Virus record (IMG/VR): IMGVR_UViG_3300026484_000313
Location: 1 to 54,924 of that record
Reading direction: 5' to 3' (one strand)
Source of the DNA: a virus
Length of the DNA stretch: 54,924 nucleotides
Shown: positions 24,863 to 34,429 of the stretch, in pieces
Position numbering within the stretch: the stretch's first letter is position 1
Layout of the letters: each line of letters opens with the position of its first letter
Made by a program: the position numbers and the translations under genes
Notes under the pieces: model-generated
Seen by the model: only the letters and a program-made list of their open reading frames with translations
Database searches by the model: none
Told to the model about the DNA's origin: nothing

Positions 24863-25861
24863 ATGAAGGGATTGTTATTTTCTGATATACATTTCAAGTT
24901 AAACTCTTCTTGCCAGCCACTTAACAGAATAGTGGCTGGCACTTCTATTACTTTAGAACTTAAAAGAGCAATTGATAGTGTTGATTTTATGAAAGAACTT
25001 GTAAAAAAATATGCAAGGGAATTAGATTTTGTAGCTTTTTTAGGAGATTTATTTCATTCTTTAAATAAGAATTACAATATAATTTTTTATTATGCATTTC
25101 AAAAAATGCAAGAATTGTATCAATTATGCAGAGATTGTGGATTGAATTTTGTAGTTGTGGCAGGTAATCATGATTATGTCAGTGAAAACAAATTTCTTAC
25201 CGATTTATTGCCTAATGATAATTTGAAACTTGAAAAACAAGGTATTAAAGTTGTAAATTATACTCAAGAATTCTCACCTGAATTTTATAAGTTGCAAGCA
25301 GATTATATTTTAACTCATAATGAATTTAAAAATTTGAAATTTAATAAACAAATAGTATCAAAGGAAGGCTACTCATCTAAATTAATTAAACAAGTTAAGT
25401 ATAGTATATTAAATGGGCATTATCATATGCATCAGAAATTTCAAAATATAATATGTGTAGGTTCTGTGTATCCACAAATTCCTTCAGAGCAATCTGATTT
25501 TCACGGAGCAATAATTTTTGATTTTGATAAAAATGAGATTTATAAGAAAATACAAAATGATAAAGTTTTTTGGTTTAAGGAGTTAAGACAAGAAGATTAT
25601 GATATAATAGATTACAAAGATAGATATATTCTCATTCTGCATTTTAATCCATCAAGGGATTATATTGAATTTCTGCAGGAGGAAGGTATTTTGTATCAAA
25701 TCAGTCCTAAGATACAAAGATTTACACAAGCTAAGCGAAACAAGCAAGATGATGTTGAATATATTATTGAGAATAATTCTGATACTCGTCAATTTATTGA
25801 GCTTCTTAAAAATCAATATCCTAAATTTAGCACACTTTTTGATAAGTATTTAAATATATAA
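24863..25861 (+). CDS. SbcD/Mre11-like nuclease (T4 gp47-like)
   Basis: 332 residues. Metallophosphoesterase motifs in order: FSDIHF (D8, H10), FLGDLFHS, AGNHDY, THNE and LNGHYHMH. With the SbcC-like protein encoded next it should form an SbcCD/gp46-gp47 complex that resects DNA ends for recombination. The start is the ATG at 24863 after GTAGGAGGTGATT; an in-frame GTG six bases earlier lies in the site itself. Coding sequence 24911-24941 contains a perfect GC-rich 11-bp inverted repeat, translated as a short Cys-containing insert (SSCQPLNRIVAGTS). Confident in family. Confidence 0.9.
   Translation: MKGLLFSDIHFKLNSSCQPLNRIVAGTSITLELKRAIDSVDFMKELVKKYARELDFVAFLGDLFHSLNKNYNIIFYYAFQKMQELYQLCRDCGLNFVVVAGNHDYVSENKFLTDLLPNDNLKLEKQGIKVVNYTQEFSPEFYKLQADYILTHNEFKNLKFNKQIVSKEGYSSKLIKQVKYSILNGHYHMHQKFQNIICVGSVYPQIPSEQSDFHGAIIFDFDKNEIYKKIQNDKVFWFKELRQEDYDIIDYKDRYILILHFNPSRDYIEFLQEEGILYQISPKIQRFTQAKRNKQDDVEYIIENNSDTRQFIELLKNQYPKFSTLFDKYLNI
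24911..24941 (+). repeat. Perfect 11-bp inverted repeat inside the SbcD-like gene
   Basis: TGCCAGCCACT, a 9-nt loop and AGTGGCTGGCA, starting 48 bp into the coding sequence. It is far richer in GC than the surrounding DNA and would form a stable RNA hairpin early in the message. Confidence 0.8.
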
Positions 25862-25882
25862 AACACAAAAGGAGGGAGTTTG

Positions 25883-27475
25883 ATGAACTTTTTAAAATTG
25901 AAAGCTAAGAATTTCTTATCTTATGATAAATTAGAATTTGAATTTAAAAAAGGTGTTCATCTTGTAATAGGTGAGAATAGAGATAGTAATATTGCAGAGA
26001 GCAATGGTTCTGGTAAATCAGCATTATTTGAGGCAATTATTTATGTTTTGTTTGGAAAGGCATTTAGAGATATAAAGCGAAGAGGTAGTGCTGGAACAGG
26101 CGTTGCTTTAGAATTTGAGCTTAATAATAATCATTACAAATTTATCAGATATTATAATCACGCTAAGTATGGAAATAGATTATTTATTTTTATGAATGAA
26201 GAACAAAAGGTTTTTAGAACAAAAGAGGAGCAAGAAATTTTCCTTAAAAGATTATTACCTATTTCTTTTAAGCAATTTATTTCTTCTGTAATATTTGTGC
26301 AAGGATTTCCTGTTAGAATTTCTACAATGTCTCCTTCTGAACTCAAGAATTTCTTTTTGGAGTTTTTAAACATTGATTTTGACAAAATATTAAAACAAGT
26401 GAAAAAGGATATTCAGCAGTTAAAATATAATTACAAAACAAAGTTAGCAGAATATCAACACATTCTTTCAAAATTAAATATGGTTAAGGGTAAAATTGAT
26501 TTAATTAAGGAAGAGCTTGAAAAGATAAATATAAAGGAATTGGAAAGATTAAAAAGTCATTTTGAAGAAGAATTTAAAAAGGTAGATACTGAAATAAAAC
26601 TTATAGAAGCCAAAATAAAGAAGTTAGTGGAAGAGAAGGCAACTCTAGAAAATGAATACAAAAGAATTCAAACTCTTATTTCTCAAGGTAAGTGTCCTTT
26701 TTGTGGTTCAAAAATTTCATCTGAAGGATTGGCTTGTCATTTAAAAGAAATAAAAGATAGATTGTTATTAATCAATAATTTATTAGATGAATATAATAAA
26801 GAGAAAGAGACATTGGTTTCTTCAAAATACGGTTATATAGATGCGATAAAAGATAAACAAGTAAAAATTCAGCAATATGAAGAAAAGTTAGAATTGTTAA
26901 GAGAATTTGAAAATAATTATCAAGAATGGGAGCAAAAAGCTAAAGAGTTAGAAAAGCAAATTAATGATTTAGAATACAACTTAAATCTTTTAGAAGAATT
27001 TTATTCTGAATTACTCCCTTCTGGTTCTATAAGAGCATTTATTTCTAAACAATTTGTGGATATTTATAACAAATTGTTGAATAATATTTTACAGTGCTTA
27101 TATTCAGAATTAGCAAATGTTAAATTAGTTTATAGAAATAATGGAATTGAGATAGAAGGTGTGAATTATAAAAATCTTTCAGGTGGAGAAAAAAGAAGAT
27201 TGGATTTTATTTTTCAACTTGCATTTAGCGATTTAGTTTATTACATATTTGGATTTAAATCTGATTTGTTAGTGTTTGATGAAATATTTGATAATTTGGA
27301 TTTAAGCTCATCAATAGCAATAATTGATTTTGTGAAATCATATTTTGGTGATGATAAGAAAATCTATTTTATAACTCATAACAATGATTTAAAAACAATG
27401 TTTGATAGTGTTATTAAAGTAGTTAAAGAAAACGGAGTTTCAAAACTAGATTTAACAAATTACAGAGGTGTATAA
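25883..27475 (+). CDS. SbcC/Rad50-like ATPase (T4 gp46-like)
   Basis: 530 residues. Walker A NGSGKSALFE (41-50), a coiled coil split by a zinc hook CPFCGSKI near residue 270, then the ABC signature LSGGEKRRLDFIFQLAF and Walker B LLVFDEIFDNLD, ending with a switch His in FITHNND. Short for Rad50, typical of phage gp46. It partners the SbcD-like nuclease encoded just before. The ATG at 25883 is chosen over TTG at 25880 because it sits six bases after GGAGGG. Confident. Confidence 0.92.
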   Translation: MNFLKLKAKNFLSYDKLEFEFKKGVHLVIGENRDSNIAESNGSGKSALFEAIIYVLFGKAFRDIKRRGSAGTGVALEFELNNNHYKFIRYYNHAKYGNRLFIFMNEEQKVFRTKEEQEIFLKRLLPISFKQFISSVIFVQGFPVRISTMSPSELKNFFLEFLNIDFDKILKQVKKDIQQLKYNYKTKLAEYQHILSKLNMVKGKIDLIKEELEKINIKELERLKSHFEEEFKKVDTEIKLIEAKIKKLVEEKATLENEYKRIQTLISQGKCPFCGSKISSEGLACHLKEIKDRLLLINNLLDEYNKEKETLVSSKYGYIDAIKDKQVKIQQYEEKLELLREFENNYQEWEQKAKELEKQINDLEYNLNLLEEFYSELLPSGSIRAFISKQFVDIYNKLLNNILQCLYSELANVKLVYRNNGIEIEGVNYKNLSGGEKRRLDFIFQLAFSDLVYYIFGFKSDLLVFDEIFDNLDLSSSIAIIDFVKSYFGDDKKIYFITHNNDLKTMFDSVIKVVKENGVSKLDLTNYRGV

Positions 27476-28218
27476 TGGAGCTAAAAGATGTGTCAAATAT
27501 TTTATACTCTGAAGTTCAAAGATTTATAAATGATATTCAAGCAGTAAAGGAGAGAAATGATTTATCAAAGTTAGAAAAGCAATACAATTTTTATATGTAT
27601 TATCTTACACTTCTTAGAGCAATTTTAAATACATTTATCTTGATTAAAACTGAGTTAAAACTTTTAGCTTCTGTAGATGATATGGAAACTCAAGAATTAA
27701 TTAATGTATATAAGGCAACTGCTAGGTATTATAAAGATGTATTAACTGTTCATATGAGATTTATTCCTCAAACAGAATTAGATAGCGAAAAATTAAAAGA
27801 ATTAGAGCAAGAGTTTGAAAAATATAAAGATGAAAATGCAGGTATCTTAATTAGAAAAATTTTAGAGCATCATATCAAAGAGTTATCTAAAATGGCACTT
27901 TCATATATTAATGAAATTAAAAATTACAAACCTGCATCTTATTTAAGATGGAAACACGAACAATCATTTATTACTATGTTAGATAAATTATATGAAGCAG
28001 TGAAGCTTTATGATAGTTTAGGTGAAGAGGAAATTCAAGAAGAAGTATTAATGTCTCTTGAAGATGCACTTCTTCTTTTAGAACAATGTAAAAAAGATTA
28101 TGAAGTGATGGAACAAGAAGTAGATGAGAATTTTAAGAAAATGCAACTTGTTAAAGCAGGATTATCAAAAGACAATCAAAATGAAAAAGATGAAGACGAA
28201 GAGGATTTAGATGAGTAG
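27475..28218 (+). CDS. Helical coiled-coil protein upstream of the terminase gene
   Basis: 247 residues, nearly all helix, with a very acidic tail (NEKDEDEEDLDE). No HTH or known motif. Its start overlaps the SbcC-like stop (TAATG) and its end overlaps the terminase start by 8 bp, so it is translationally coupled to both. The place just before TerL is where a small terminase subunit usually lies, and an all-helical acidic protein would not exclude that. However, no DNA-binding domain is visible, so it could instead be a recombination accessory protein. Confidence 0.6.
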   Translation: MELKDVSNILYSEVQRFINDIQAVKERNDLSKLEKQYNFYMYYLTLLRAILNTFILIKTELKLLASVDDMETQELINVYKATARYYKDVLTVHMRFIPQTELDSEKLKELEQEFEKYKDENAGILIRKILEHHIKELSKMALSYINEIKNYKPASYLRWKHEQSFITMLDKLYEAVKLYDSLGEEEIQEEVLMSLEDALLLLEQCKKDYEVMEQEVDENFKKMQLVKAGLSKDNQNEKDEDEEDLDE

Positions 28219-29614
28219 TTTAACATTAACTCCTGAACTTCAGAAGGAATTAGCACATTATAAGATAGCAAAAGAGCTTGTAGAAAATCCAATCTTTTTT
28301 ATTGAATATGTGTTTGGTGAAAAGCTATGGAAGAAGCAAAAAGAGATAGCAGTTGCTCTAAAGAAATATAAAAAAGTTGCTGTTTATTCTTGTTATGGAA
28401 CAGGGAAATCATTTATTGCATCTCGTCTTGCAATTTGGTTTCATCAAACACACCCTAATTCAATTGTTGGAACAACAGCACCTTCATTTAGACAGGTTAA
28501 AAATGTTATTTGGAGAGAAATTCATACAGCTTATCAAAAATCCAGAATAAAATTGTTAGGAGAACCTACATCTGTAGAATGGAATATTAATCGTGGTAAA
28601 TGGTATGCTGTTGGAGTATCAGCTAGAAATATAGATAGTATGCAAGGTGTTCATTCTGATTATATATTAGCAGTTGTAGATGAAGCTTCAGGTGTTCCTG
28701 ACGAGATTATATCTGCAATGGAGAGTTGGGGAGCAGGTGGAGAATTTTATTGTCTTATGATAGGTAATCCACTTCGTCCTACTGGTAAATTTTATAAAAC
28801 ATTATTTGATCCAACTTTTTATAAAGTTAGAATTTCAGCATTTGATACTCCTAATTTCACAGGAGAACCTGTTCCTGAGTCAGTTAAAAAGAAACTCATC
28901 AATCCTCAATTTGTTAGAGAAATAGAGTTAAAGTATGGAAAAGATAGTGCATTTTATAAAGTAGCAGTTTTAGGAGAATTTCCAGATGCATCTTCAGATA
29001 GTTTATTCAATGTTAAAGATGTAGAATATTGTATGCAATTAAAACCTGAAGATGTATATCAATACAACGATGACATTTATATTACTTGTGATCCAGCACG
29101 ATTTGGTTCAGATGATACAGTTATTGTTGTTTGGAAAGGATTTGCTACTTTAGATTATTATACTTATAATAAAATAGATTTAACAGAACTTGCTGGTAAA
29201 ATACTCAATCTTGCTGATAAGTTTAAAGCAAAACATATAATTATAGATACAGTTGGTTATGGTGGTGGATTATATGATTTATTAAAATCAAAAGTTAAAA
29301 ATAAGAATTTTAGAGTATATTCTGTTAATGCTTCTGAAAATGCATTTGAAGAAGATAAATATCACGATATTAGAACAGAGATGTATTTTAATTTGGCAAA
29401 TCTTGTTAAATCTCGCTCTGTAAAACTTCCAAATGATGAACGCCTCAAAGAGGAACTTATGGTAATGACATATGGTTTTGATACATTTGGTAGATTTAAA
29501 TTAGTTAGCAAAGATAAAATAAAAGAAAGAATTGGGCGTTCTCCTGATTTTGCAGATGCAGTAGCTTTGCGTTTTGCAGTTCTCTCTCAAAAAATTGGTG
29601 TTGCATTTATTTAA
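28211..29614 (+). CDS. terL: Terminase large subunit
   Basis: 467 residues. DNA-packaging motor: ATPase with Walker A CYGTGKS (61-67), Walker B ILAVVDEAS, followed by the GNP coupling motif (MIGNPLRPTGKFY). The C-terminal RNase H-like nuclease has TCDPARFGSDD, IIIDTVGYGGG and SPDFADAVAL acidic residues. Start at 28211 with GAAGAGGAT upstream. It should cut and pump DNA through the portal encoded next. The mode of packaging (cos or headful) cannot be told from this protein by eye. Confident. Confidence 0.94.
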   Translation: MSSLTLTPELQKELAHYKIAKELVENPIFFIEYVFGEKLWKKQKEIAVALKKYKKVAVYSCYGTGKSFIASRLAIWFHQTHPNSIVGTTAPSFRQVKNVIWREIHTAYQKSRIKLLGEPTSVEWNINRGKWYAVGVSARNIDSMQGVHSDYILAVVDEASGVPDEIISAMESWGAGGEFYCLMIGNPLRPTGKFYKTLFDPTFYKVRISAFDTPNFTGEPVPESVKKKLINPQFVREIELKYGKDSAFYKVAVLGEFPDASSDSLFNVKDVEYCMQLKPEDVYQYNDDIYITCDPARFGSDDTVIVVWKGFATLDYYTYNKIDLTELAGKILNLADKFKAKHIIIDTVGYGGGLYDLLKSKVKNKNFRVYSVNASENAFEEDKYHDIRTEMYFNLANLVKSRSVKLPNDERLKEELMVMTYGFDTFGRFKLVSKDKIKERIGRSPDFADAVALRFAVLSQKIGVAFI

Positions 29615-29636
29615 TTATATTTTAGGAGGATATAAT

Positions 29637-30968
29637 ATGTCTGAAGCAACTAAGAAGACTTCTAATATAGAGAAGAAAGTTGGAATGTTTATTAAAGATT
29701 TATCAAGTGCGATTTCTGGAGCTATTACCAGACAAGGTTTATCAGAATATAAGCAAGTTAATAATTATCAGTTATTAACTGAAGGTTCTTATTCAATAAT
29801 TTTTGCAATTGTATCTAAAATAGCTGAGACAGTAGCTTCTGTTCCTTTTAAACTTTTTAAAAATGGTAAAGAAGTTAGTGAGAATGATAAAGTATATAAA
29901 CTTTTAATGCAACCTAATCCTATCTCTTCTTGGTATGATTTAATATATACAGCACAAATGCAGATTGATTTAACAGGAGAGCGTTATTTTTATTTTGCAA
30001 AAGATAGATTAAAAAAGATTAGAGAAATCTGGGTTATTCCATCTTGTTATATTGAACCTGTTATAGACAACAATATTCTTATTAAAGAATATAAATTGCA
30101 TGGTTTTCAAAAAGAAAGCTTACCACCTGAAGATGTTGTGTTTGATAGATATCCTTCTTTAACATCAATGGTTCGTGGAATGTCTCCTTTAGAAAAAGCC
30201 GTTTATGAATATGATATACATCTTTATACAAAAATGTATATGAAGAATTTTTATAAAAATGGTGCTGTTCCTCAAGGAATACTTACAACAGAGCAAAAAT
30301 TAACAGAAGACGATATAGAAAGAATTGCAAGGTTATGGACTGAAAAATATGGTGGTTTATCAAACTCTTGGAAAATAGCTATTTTATATGGTGGTTTAAA
30401 ATTTGAACCTATCTCTATCAATCCTGCATCTAAAGATTTTATGGAACAAGCAAATTGGAGTAGAGATGATATATGTGCAATATACAAAGTTCCTCCTGGA
30501 CTTTTAGGATATTCTCAACATTTAACAAAAGCTTCTGCACAAGTATATATGTCTATGTATATGAGAGATTGTATATTACCTAGAGTTAGAAAACTAGAAT
30601 TTTTATTTAATCAAAGAATACTTCCAAGAATAGCACAAGGTTATACAATAAAGTTTGCTAACCCTGTTCCTGAAGATGAGGAACTTAATGTATTAAGAGC
30701 AAAGATAGGTGGGCTTTATGGTGTTTTAACAATTAATGAAATAAGAAAATTACTTGGATTTGAACCTCTAAATGATAAGATAGGTAATGAACTTGTAGAA
30801 CCTCTCAATCTTCCACAAGGAAGAAAACCTAAGAAAGAAGATGAAAATAGCAAAGATAATTCCACAAATTTTGAAATAAAAGAACTTTTATCTTTTTTGA
30901 GAGAATATGAAGAATTTCTCAAATTACCTTCTGAAGAGGAATTTAAAACAAACAGGAGAGATAAATGA
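29637..30968 (+). CDS. Portal protein (HK97 type)
   Basis: 443 residues. Typical HK97-family portal features: an N-terminal FxLFKNG-type strand (VPFKLFKNGKEV), LLMQPNP, LTGERYFYF, GMSPLEKA and MKNFYKNGAVPQGIL, then VPPGLLGYS and the long TKASAQVYMSMYMRDCILPRV helix of the crown/stem region. Start at 29637 follows TTTAGGAGGATATAAT, and a longer in-frame reading from 29574 would overlap TerL without a site. Forms the 12-subunit ring at one capsid vertex for DNA entry and tail joining. Confident. Confidence 0.93.
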   Translation: MSEATKKTSNIEKKVGMFIKDLSSAISGAITRQGLSEYKQVNNYQLLTEGSYSIIFAIVSKIAETVASVPFKLFKNGKEVSENDKVYKLLMQPNPISSWYDLIYTAQMQIDLTGERYFYFAKDRLKKIREIWVIPSCYIEPVIDNNILIKEYKLHGFQKESLPPEDVVFDRYPSLTSMVRGMSPLEKAVYEYDIHLYTKMYMKNFYKNGAVPQGILTTEQKLTEDDIERIARLWTEKYGGLSNSWKIAILYGGLKFEPISINPASKDFMEQANWSRDDICAIYKVPPGLLGYSQHLTKASAQVYMSMYMRDCILPRVRKLEFLFNQRILPRIAQGYTIKFANPVPEDEELNVLRAKIGGLYGVLTINEIRKLLGFEPLNDKIGNELVEPLNLPQGRKPKKEDENSKDNSTNFEIKELLSFLREYEEFLKLPSEEEFKTNRRDK

Positions 30969-31630
30969 ATTTAGAGCAGTATTATATAGATGTATATAAA
31001 GCAATTCAAGAACCACTGTTTGATTTTATGTCTGATATTTCTCATTATTTTGATTTATTAAAGCGTAGATATAAGCATAGATTGCTTAGAAGATTACCTC
31101 TTGAATATGATTTAAATTATTGGACAGATAAATTTCAAAAGATATATTTAAAAAATTCTGAGAATTTCATTAAGCTAGCAATTGAATTTTCAAAATTCCC
31201 TGAAAAGTATTATAAATCTATCTTGACAAATTTACTTTTTAACTATACTTTCAAATATGTAATTCCTATTAGCACTTACATTTCAAGAACAAATTATAAA
31301 CTTTTGAATAAACTTCTTTTAAAGGAAAAATTAACTTCTGAAGAGGTAGATAGAGTATTAGATTTTTATAATGGGTATTTCAGAACACAAATTATTGCAA
31401 TTACAGAAGGATTTAGGTTGTTTAATTATTTTTATTTGTATTGCAATTTTTATAAAGGAAATAATGTGAAGGTATTTATAGCTCCTCTTAAAAATAAATG
31501 CAAAAAATGTGAGATGTTGGATAGAACACGAAAGTATATTTTAGATTATTTTGTGGTAGATAATGAGATGTATTTGCACCCACCAATTCATGTAAATAAT
31601 ACAGCACTTATATATTGTTATAAAGAGTAA
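30965..31630 (+). CDS. Minor head protein, SPP1 gp7 / Mu gpF-like (tentative)
   Basis: 221 residues, mostly helical. The C-terminal segment KCKKCEMLDRTRKYI followed by YLHPPIHVNNTALIYC resembles the end of phage head morphogenesis proteins, where a C-x2-C-x2-L/MD turn is followed by P-P-x-H. Its place, overlapping the portal gene by 4 bp, is exactly where that protein is usually encoded. In SPP1 the protein binds the portal and is injected or helps DNA release. Moderate confidence. Confidence 0.6.
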   Translation: MNLEQYYIDVYKAIQEPLFDFMSDISHYFDLLKRRYKHRLLRRLPLEYDLNYWTDKFQKIYLKNSENFIKLAIEFSKFPEKYYKSILTNLLFNYTFKYVIPISTYISRTNYKLLNKLLLKEKLTSEEVDRVLDFYNGYFRTQIIAITEGFRLFNYFYLYCNFYKGNNVKVFIAPLKNKCKKCEMLDRTRKYILDYFVVDNEMYLHPPIHVNNTALIYCYKE

Positions 31631-31641
31631 GGAGGTGTTTT

Positions 31642-33180
31642 ATGGCAACTAAAAAATTAAATGAACAAGATATAAAACTTGTAATTAAGAAACCAGATGA
31701 TAATCAAAAAGGATTTGTTATTGCTTTTGTTTTAAGAAAAGATGAAAATGAAAAGCAAGCTCAAAATGCAGAGACAAAATCACAAGCAAATACAGAACAA
31801 ACTGCAAAAAGAACTTATAGATTTGTAGCAACCTCTGAGATTGTAGATAGAGATGGAGATATAATGCGTGTAAAAGGAGCTATTCTTGATAATTTCTTAA
31901 AAAATCCAGTTATTCTTTTTGCACATAAACAAGATACAAAACCTGTAGGTAAGGCAGTTAATATTGAGGTAGCAAATGATAGAATTTATGTTGATATTGA
32001 GTTTGCAGATACAGAAAAGGCTAAAGAAGTTGAATATCTGGTTAAAGAAGGATATTTAAATGCAGTTTCTATAGGATTTTTACCAAAAGCAGTTGTTTAT
32101 AGAGATGATTTTAACATAATACAAGATTTAGATCCTGAATTCTATGCTAGACATCAAGCAGATTTAGAAAAAGCAAATAGAGTTATTTGGGAATGGGAAT
32201 TACTTGAAGTATCAGTTGTTCCTGTCCCTGCAAATCCAGATGCAATTGCAGTATTTAAAGCTTATGGTATAGATAAAGCATATGAAATTAAAAAAGAATT
32301 TGTAGAGAAGAATGGTAAAATAGTAGAAGTTAAAGAGCTTATTCCTATTGATTTATCTGATTATGAAGTTAAAGCTGTTCCTAATAAACACCCTGCAAAT
32401 ATGAAATATGATGACAAATCACCTTGGGATAAAACAATTGCAATTAAGACACTTAGAAAATGGGCATCTAGAGATGGTTCTGGTAGAAAAGAAACAATTG
32501 ATTGGAATAAATATAAGATGGGATTTGGTTGGTATGATGCTAAAAAACCTAATGAATTTACATCTTATAAATTTCCTCATCATTGGGTAAAAGACGGTGA
32601 TTTTTATTGCGTTTGGAGCGGTGTTAGAACAGCTATGGCATTCTTAATTAGATTGCATTCTACAGGAAGATTAACAATTCCTGAACAAGATGCTAGAAAG
32701 TTATATAAACATCTTGTTAAGCATTATAAAGAATTTGGAAAAGAACCACCAGAATTTAAACAAATGTCTATTTTAGAAGCTATGGAATACAATGAAGAAT
32801 TTGGAAAAATCTTTTTAGAAGATGCAACTACTGAAGAGCTTGTAGAGATTACTAAATCATTAATAAAGGCTAAAAATGAGCTTGAAAAAGCAAAAGAAGA
32901 ATTAAATAATTATAAAAAGCAAATAGAAGCACTTGAAAAAGAATTAAAAGAGCTTAAATTACAAATCAAAGAGAGACAAGTAGATAACAATCAAACTCAA
33001 GTGTCTCAAAATAAAGAACTTGAAAAGCAAAATGATACTCAAAAACAAATAGAAAAACACATACAAGATGCTATTTCATCAGGAATAATCCTCTCAGACG
33101 GAAGAATTATCACAAGCAAAGAACAACTTGAAAGTCTTGCAAAATCTGTGTCAGAAATTATTAAATCTATTATAGATTAA
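31642..33180 (+). CDS. Prohead protease with extra central domain and coiled-coil scaffold-like tail
   Basis: 512 residues, longer than a plain HK97 protease (about 200). Residues 55-215 hold the U35-type protease: RFVATSEIVDRDGDIM, NPVILFAHKQDTKPVGKA (catalytic His), LNAVSIGFLP (catalytic Ser) and WELLEVSVVPVPANP. Residues 245-370 form a second module (SPWDKTIAIKTLRKWAS, YKFPHHWVKDGDFYCVWSG, HLVKHYKEFG) often found after phage proteases. Residues 410-455 are a coiled coil like the HK97 delta/scaffold. A protease-scaffold fusion explains the lack of a separate scaffold gene. Start follows AAGGAGGTGTTTT. Confidence 0.88.
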   Translation: MATKKLNEQDIKLVIKKPDDNQKGFVIAFVLRKDENEKQAQNAETKSQANTEQTAKRTYRFVATSEIVDRDGDIMRVKGAILDNFLKNPVILFAHKQDTKPVGKAVNIEVANDRIYVDIEFADTEKAKEVEYLVKEGYLNAVSIGFLPKAVVYRDDFNIIQDLDPEFYARHQADLEKANRVIWEWELLEVSVVPVPANPDAIAVFKAYGIDKAYEIKKEFVEKNGKIVEVKELIPIDLSDYEVKAVPNKHPANMKYDDKSPWDKTIAIKTLRKWASRDGSGRKETIDWNKYKMGFGWYDAKKPNEFTSYKFPHHWVKDGDFYCVWSGVRTAMAFLIRLHSTGRLTIPEQDARKLYKHLVKHYKEFGKEPPEFKQMSILEAMEYNEEFGKIFLEDATTEELVEITKSLIKAKNELEKAKEELNNYKKQIEALEKELKELKLQIKERQVDNNQTQVSQNKELEKQNDTQKQIEKHIQDAISSGIILSDGRIITSKEQLESLAKSVSEIIKSIID

Positions 33181-33216
33181 TTCTATAAATACTAATTCTA
33201 AAGGAGGAGATTGACT

Positions 33217-34374
33217 ATGGCTAATGAAGTTAAAAACACTAACACTACTAATACTTCTGAGAGAGTTGAACTTACTATGGAACAATTCAAAGAACTCATT
33301 GCAGAAGTTGTAAAGAAAAACCTTGAAGCTTTAGGAATTGGTAAAGTTGAAAAAAATCATTTAATCAATCCTGAATTAGAACAAAAGAATGTAGATTACA
33401 CAAAAATGTCTCCAGCTCAAAGATTAAAAACTTTTGTAAAAGGACTTTTATTCAGAGATTATGAAGTTGTAAAAGCGTTAGGTGGAACTCCTGATAGTGC
33501 TGGTGGATATCTTTTACCAGTTGAATTTAGACAAGAAATTATTAAAGAGCTCCCTAATGTAGCTGTTGTTAGAAGATTTGCAACTGTTATTCCTGCAAAA
33601 ACTAGAATAATTGAAATTCCAAAGATTGTTTCTAAACCTATGTATTCTTGGGGAGCTGAAAATACTGCTTTCCATGAAAGCGAACCTGTTTTCGGACAAG
33701 TTAGATTTACATTAAACAGACTTGATATCTTTACAGCTGTATCTAAAGAATTGCTTGCTGATGCTGGAGTTGATGTTGCTCAACTTTTAAGACAACTTTT
33801 TGTAGAACAATATGCAGACGCAGAAGACGAAGCTTTTACTGAAGGAGATGGTTCTGGGAAACCATTAGGATATAACAAAGAAGCTAGTATAACTGCTATA
33901 GAAGCAAAAGGAGATGGTTCTTTACCTATTTGCTATGATGATGTTGTAAAACTCTTTCAATCTTTACCATTTAAATACAGAAGTAGAGCAATCTTTATAA
34001 CCTCTCCAAGAGGAATGGAACTTTTAAGAAAAGTTAGAGATGCAGTAGGTAATCCAGTATTTACTGATGTTAGAGCATTAGAATTGCCATCTATTTTCGG
34101 AAGACCAGCAATTGAAAATGTGCATCAAGTTGATGAACTAGTAGATCCAGACGGCACACCAAGTTCTGGAGATGAGTATTATGCAGTAAATATTTATTTT
34201 GGAGATTTCAAAAATTATTATATTGTAGATGCACAAGAATTCGGAATTGAAGTAACTGATCAAGGAGATGCATTCAAATACAACCAATACTGGTTCAAAG
34301 CATACAATAGAATTGATGGTAAGGTAGTTCTTCCTGAAGCATTTAGAAAACTTGTTGTTAAAGTTCCAGTATAG
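33217..34374 (+). CDS. Major capsid protein (HK97 fold)
   Basis: 385 residues. HK97-type features: a charged N-terminal region that may act as delta domain (to about 95), then DSAGGYLLPVEF, the N-arm and spine region, YSWGAENTAFHESEPVFGQVRFT, SKELLADAGVDVAQLL, AEDEAFTEGDGSGKPLGY and the A-domain with FITSPRGMELLRKVRD. The GG before YLLP may mark where the neighbouring protease cuts. The ATG at 33217 fits GGAGGAGATTGACT; a TTG six bases earlier is less likely. A UUCG terminator hairpin follows. Confident. Confidence 0.95.
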   Translation: MANEVKNTNTTNTSERVELTMEQFKELIAEVVKKNLEALGIGKVEKNHLINPELEQKNVDYTKMSPAQRLKTFVKGLLFRDYEVVKALGGTPDSAGGYLLPVEFRQEIIKELPNVAVVRRFATVIPAKTRIIEIPKIVSKPMYSWGAENTAFHESEPVFGQVRFTLNRLDIFTAVSKELLADAGVDVAQLLRQLFVEQYADAEDEAFTEGDGSGKPLGYNKEASITAIEAKGDGSLPICYDDVVKLFQSLPFKYRSRAIFITSPRGMELLRKVRDAVGNPVFTDVRALELPSIFGRPAIENVHQVDELVDPDGTPSSGDEYYAVNIYFGDFKNYYIVDAQEFGIEVTDQGDAFKYNQYWFKAYNRIDGKVVLPEAFRKLVVKVPV

Positions 34375-34377
34375 TCT

Positions 34378-34399
34378 AGGGCGGGCTTCGGCTCGCCTT
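34378..34399 (+). terminator. UUCG-loop terminator after the capsid gene
   Basis: GGCGGGC, loop TTCG, then GCTCGCC, a 7-bp stem (one G-U pair) with the very stable cUUCGg loop, followed by TTCATTTTATTTTTATTT. It starts 4 bases after the capsid stop, so it should partly stop or protect the capsid message. Confidence 0.75.
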
Positions 34400-34429
34400 C
34401 ATTTTATTTTTATTTAGGAGGATAGTCAT

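Noticed and set aside
27475-28218. Firm call as small terminase subunit
   Set aside because: Position is right but there is no HTH or other small-terminase feature; kept as unknown helical protein.
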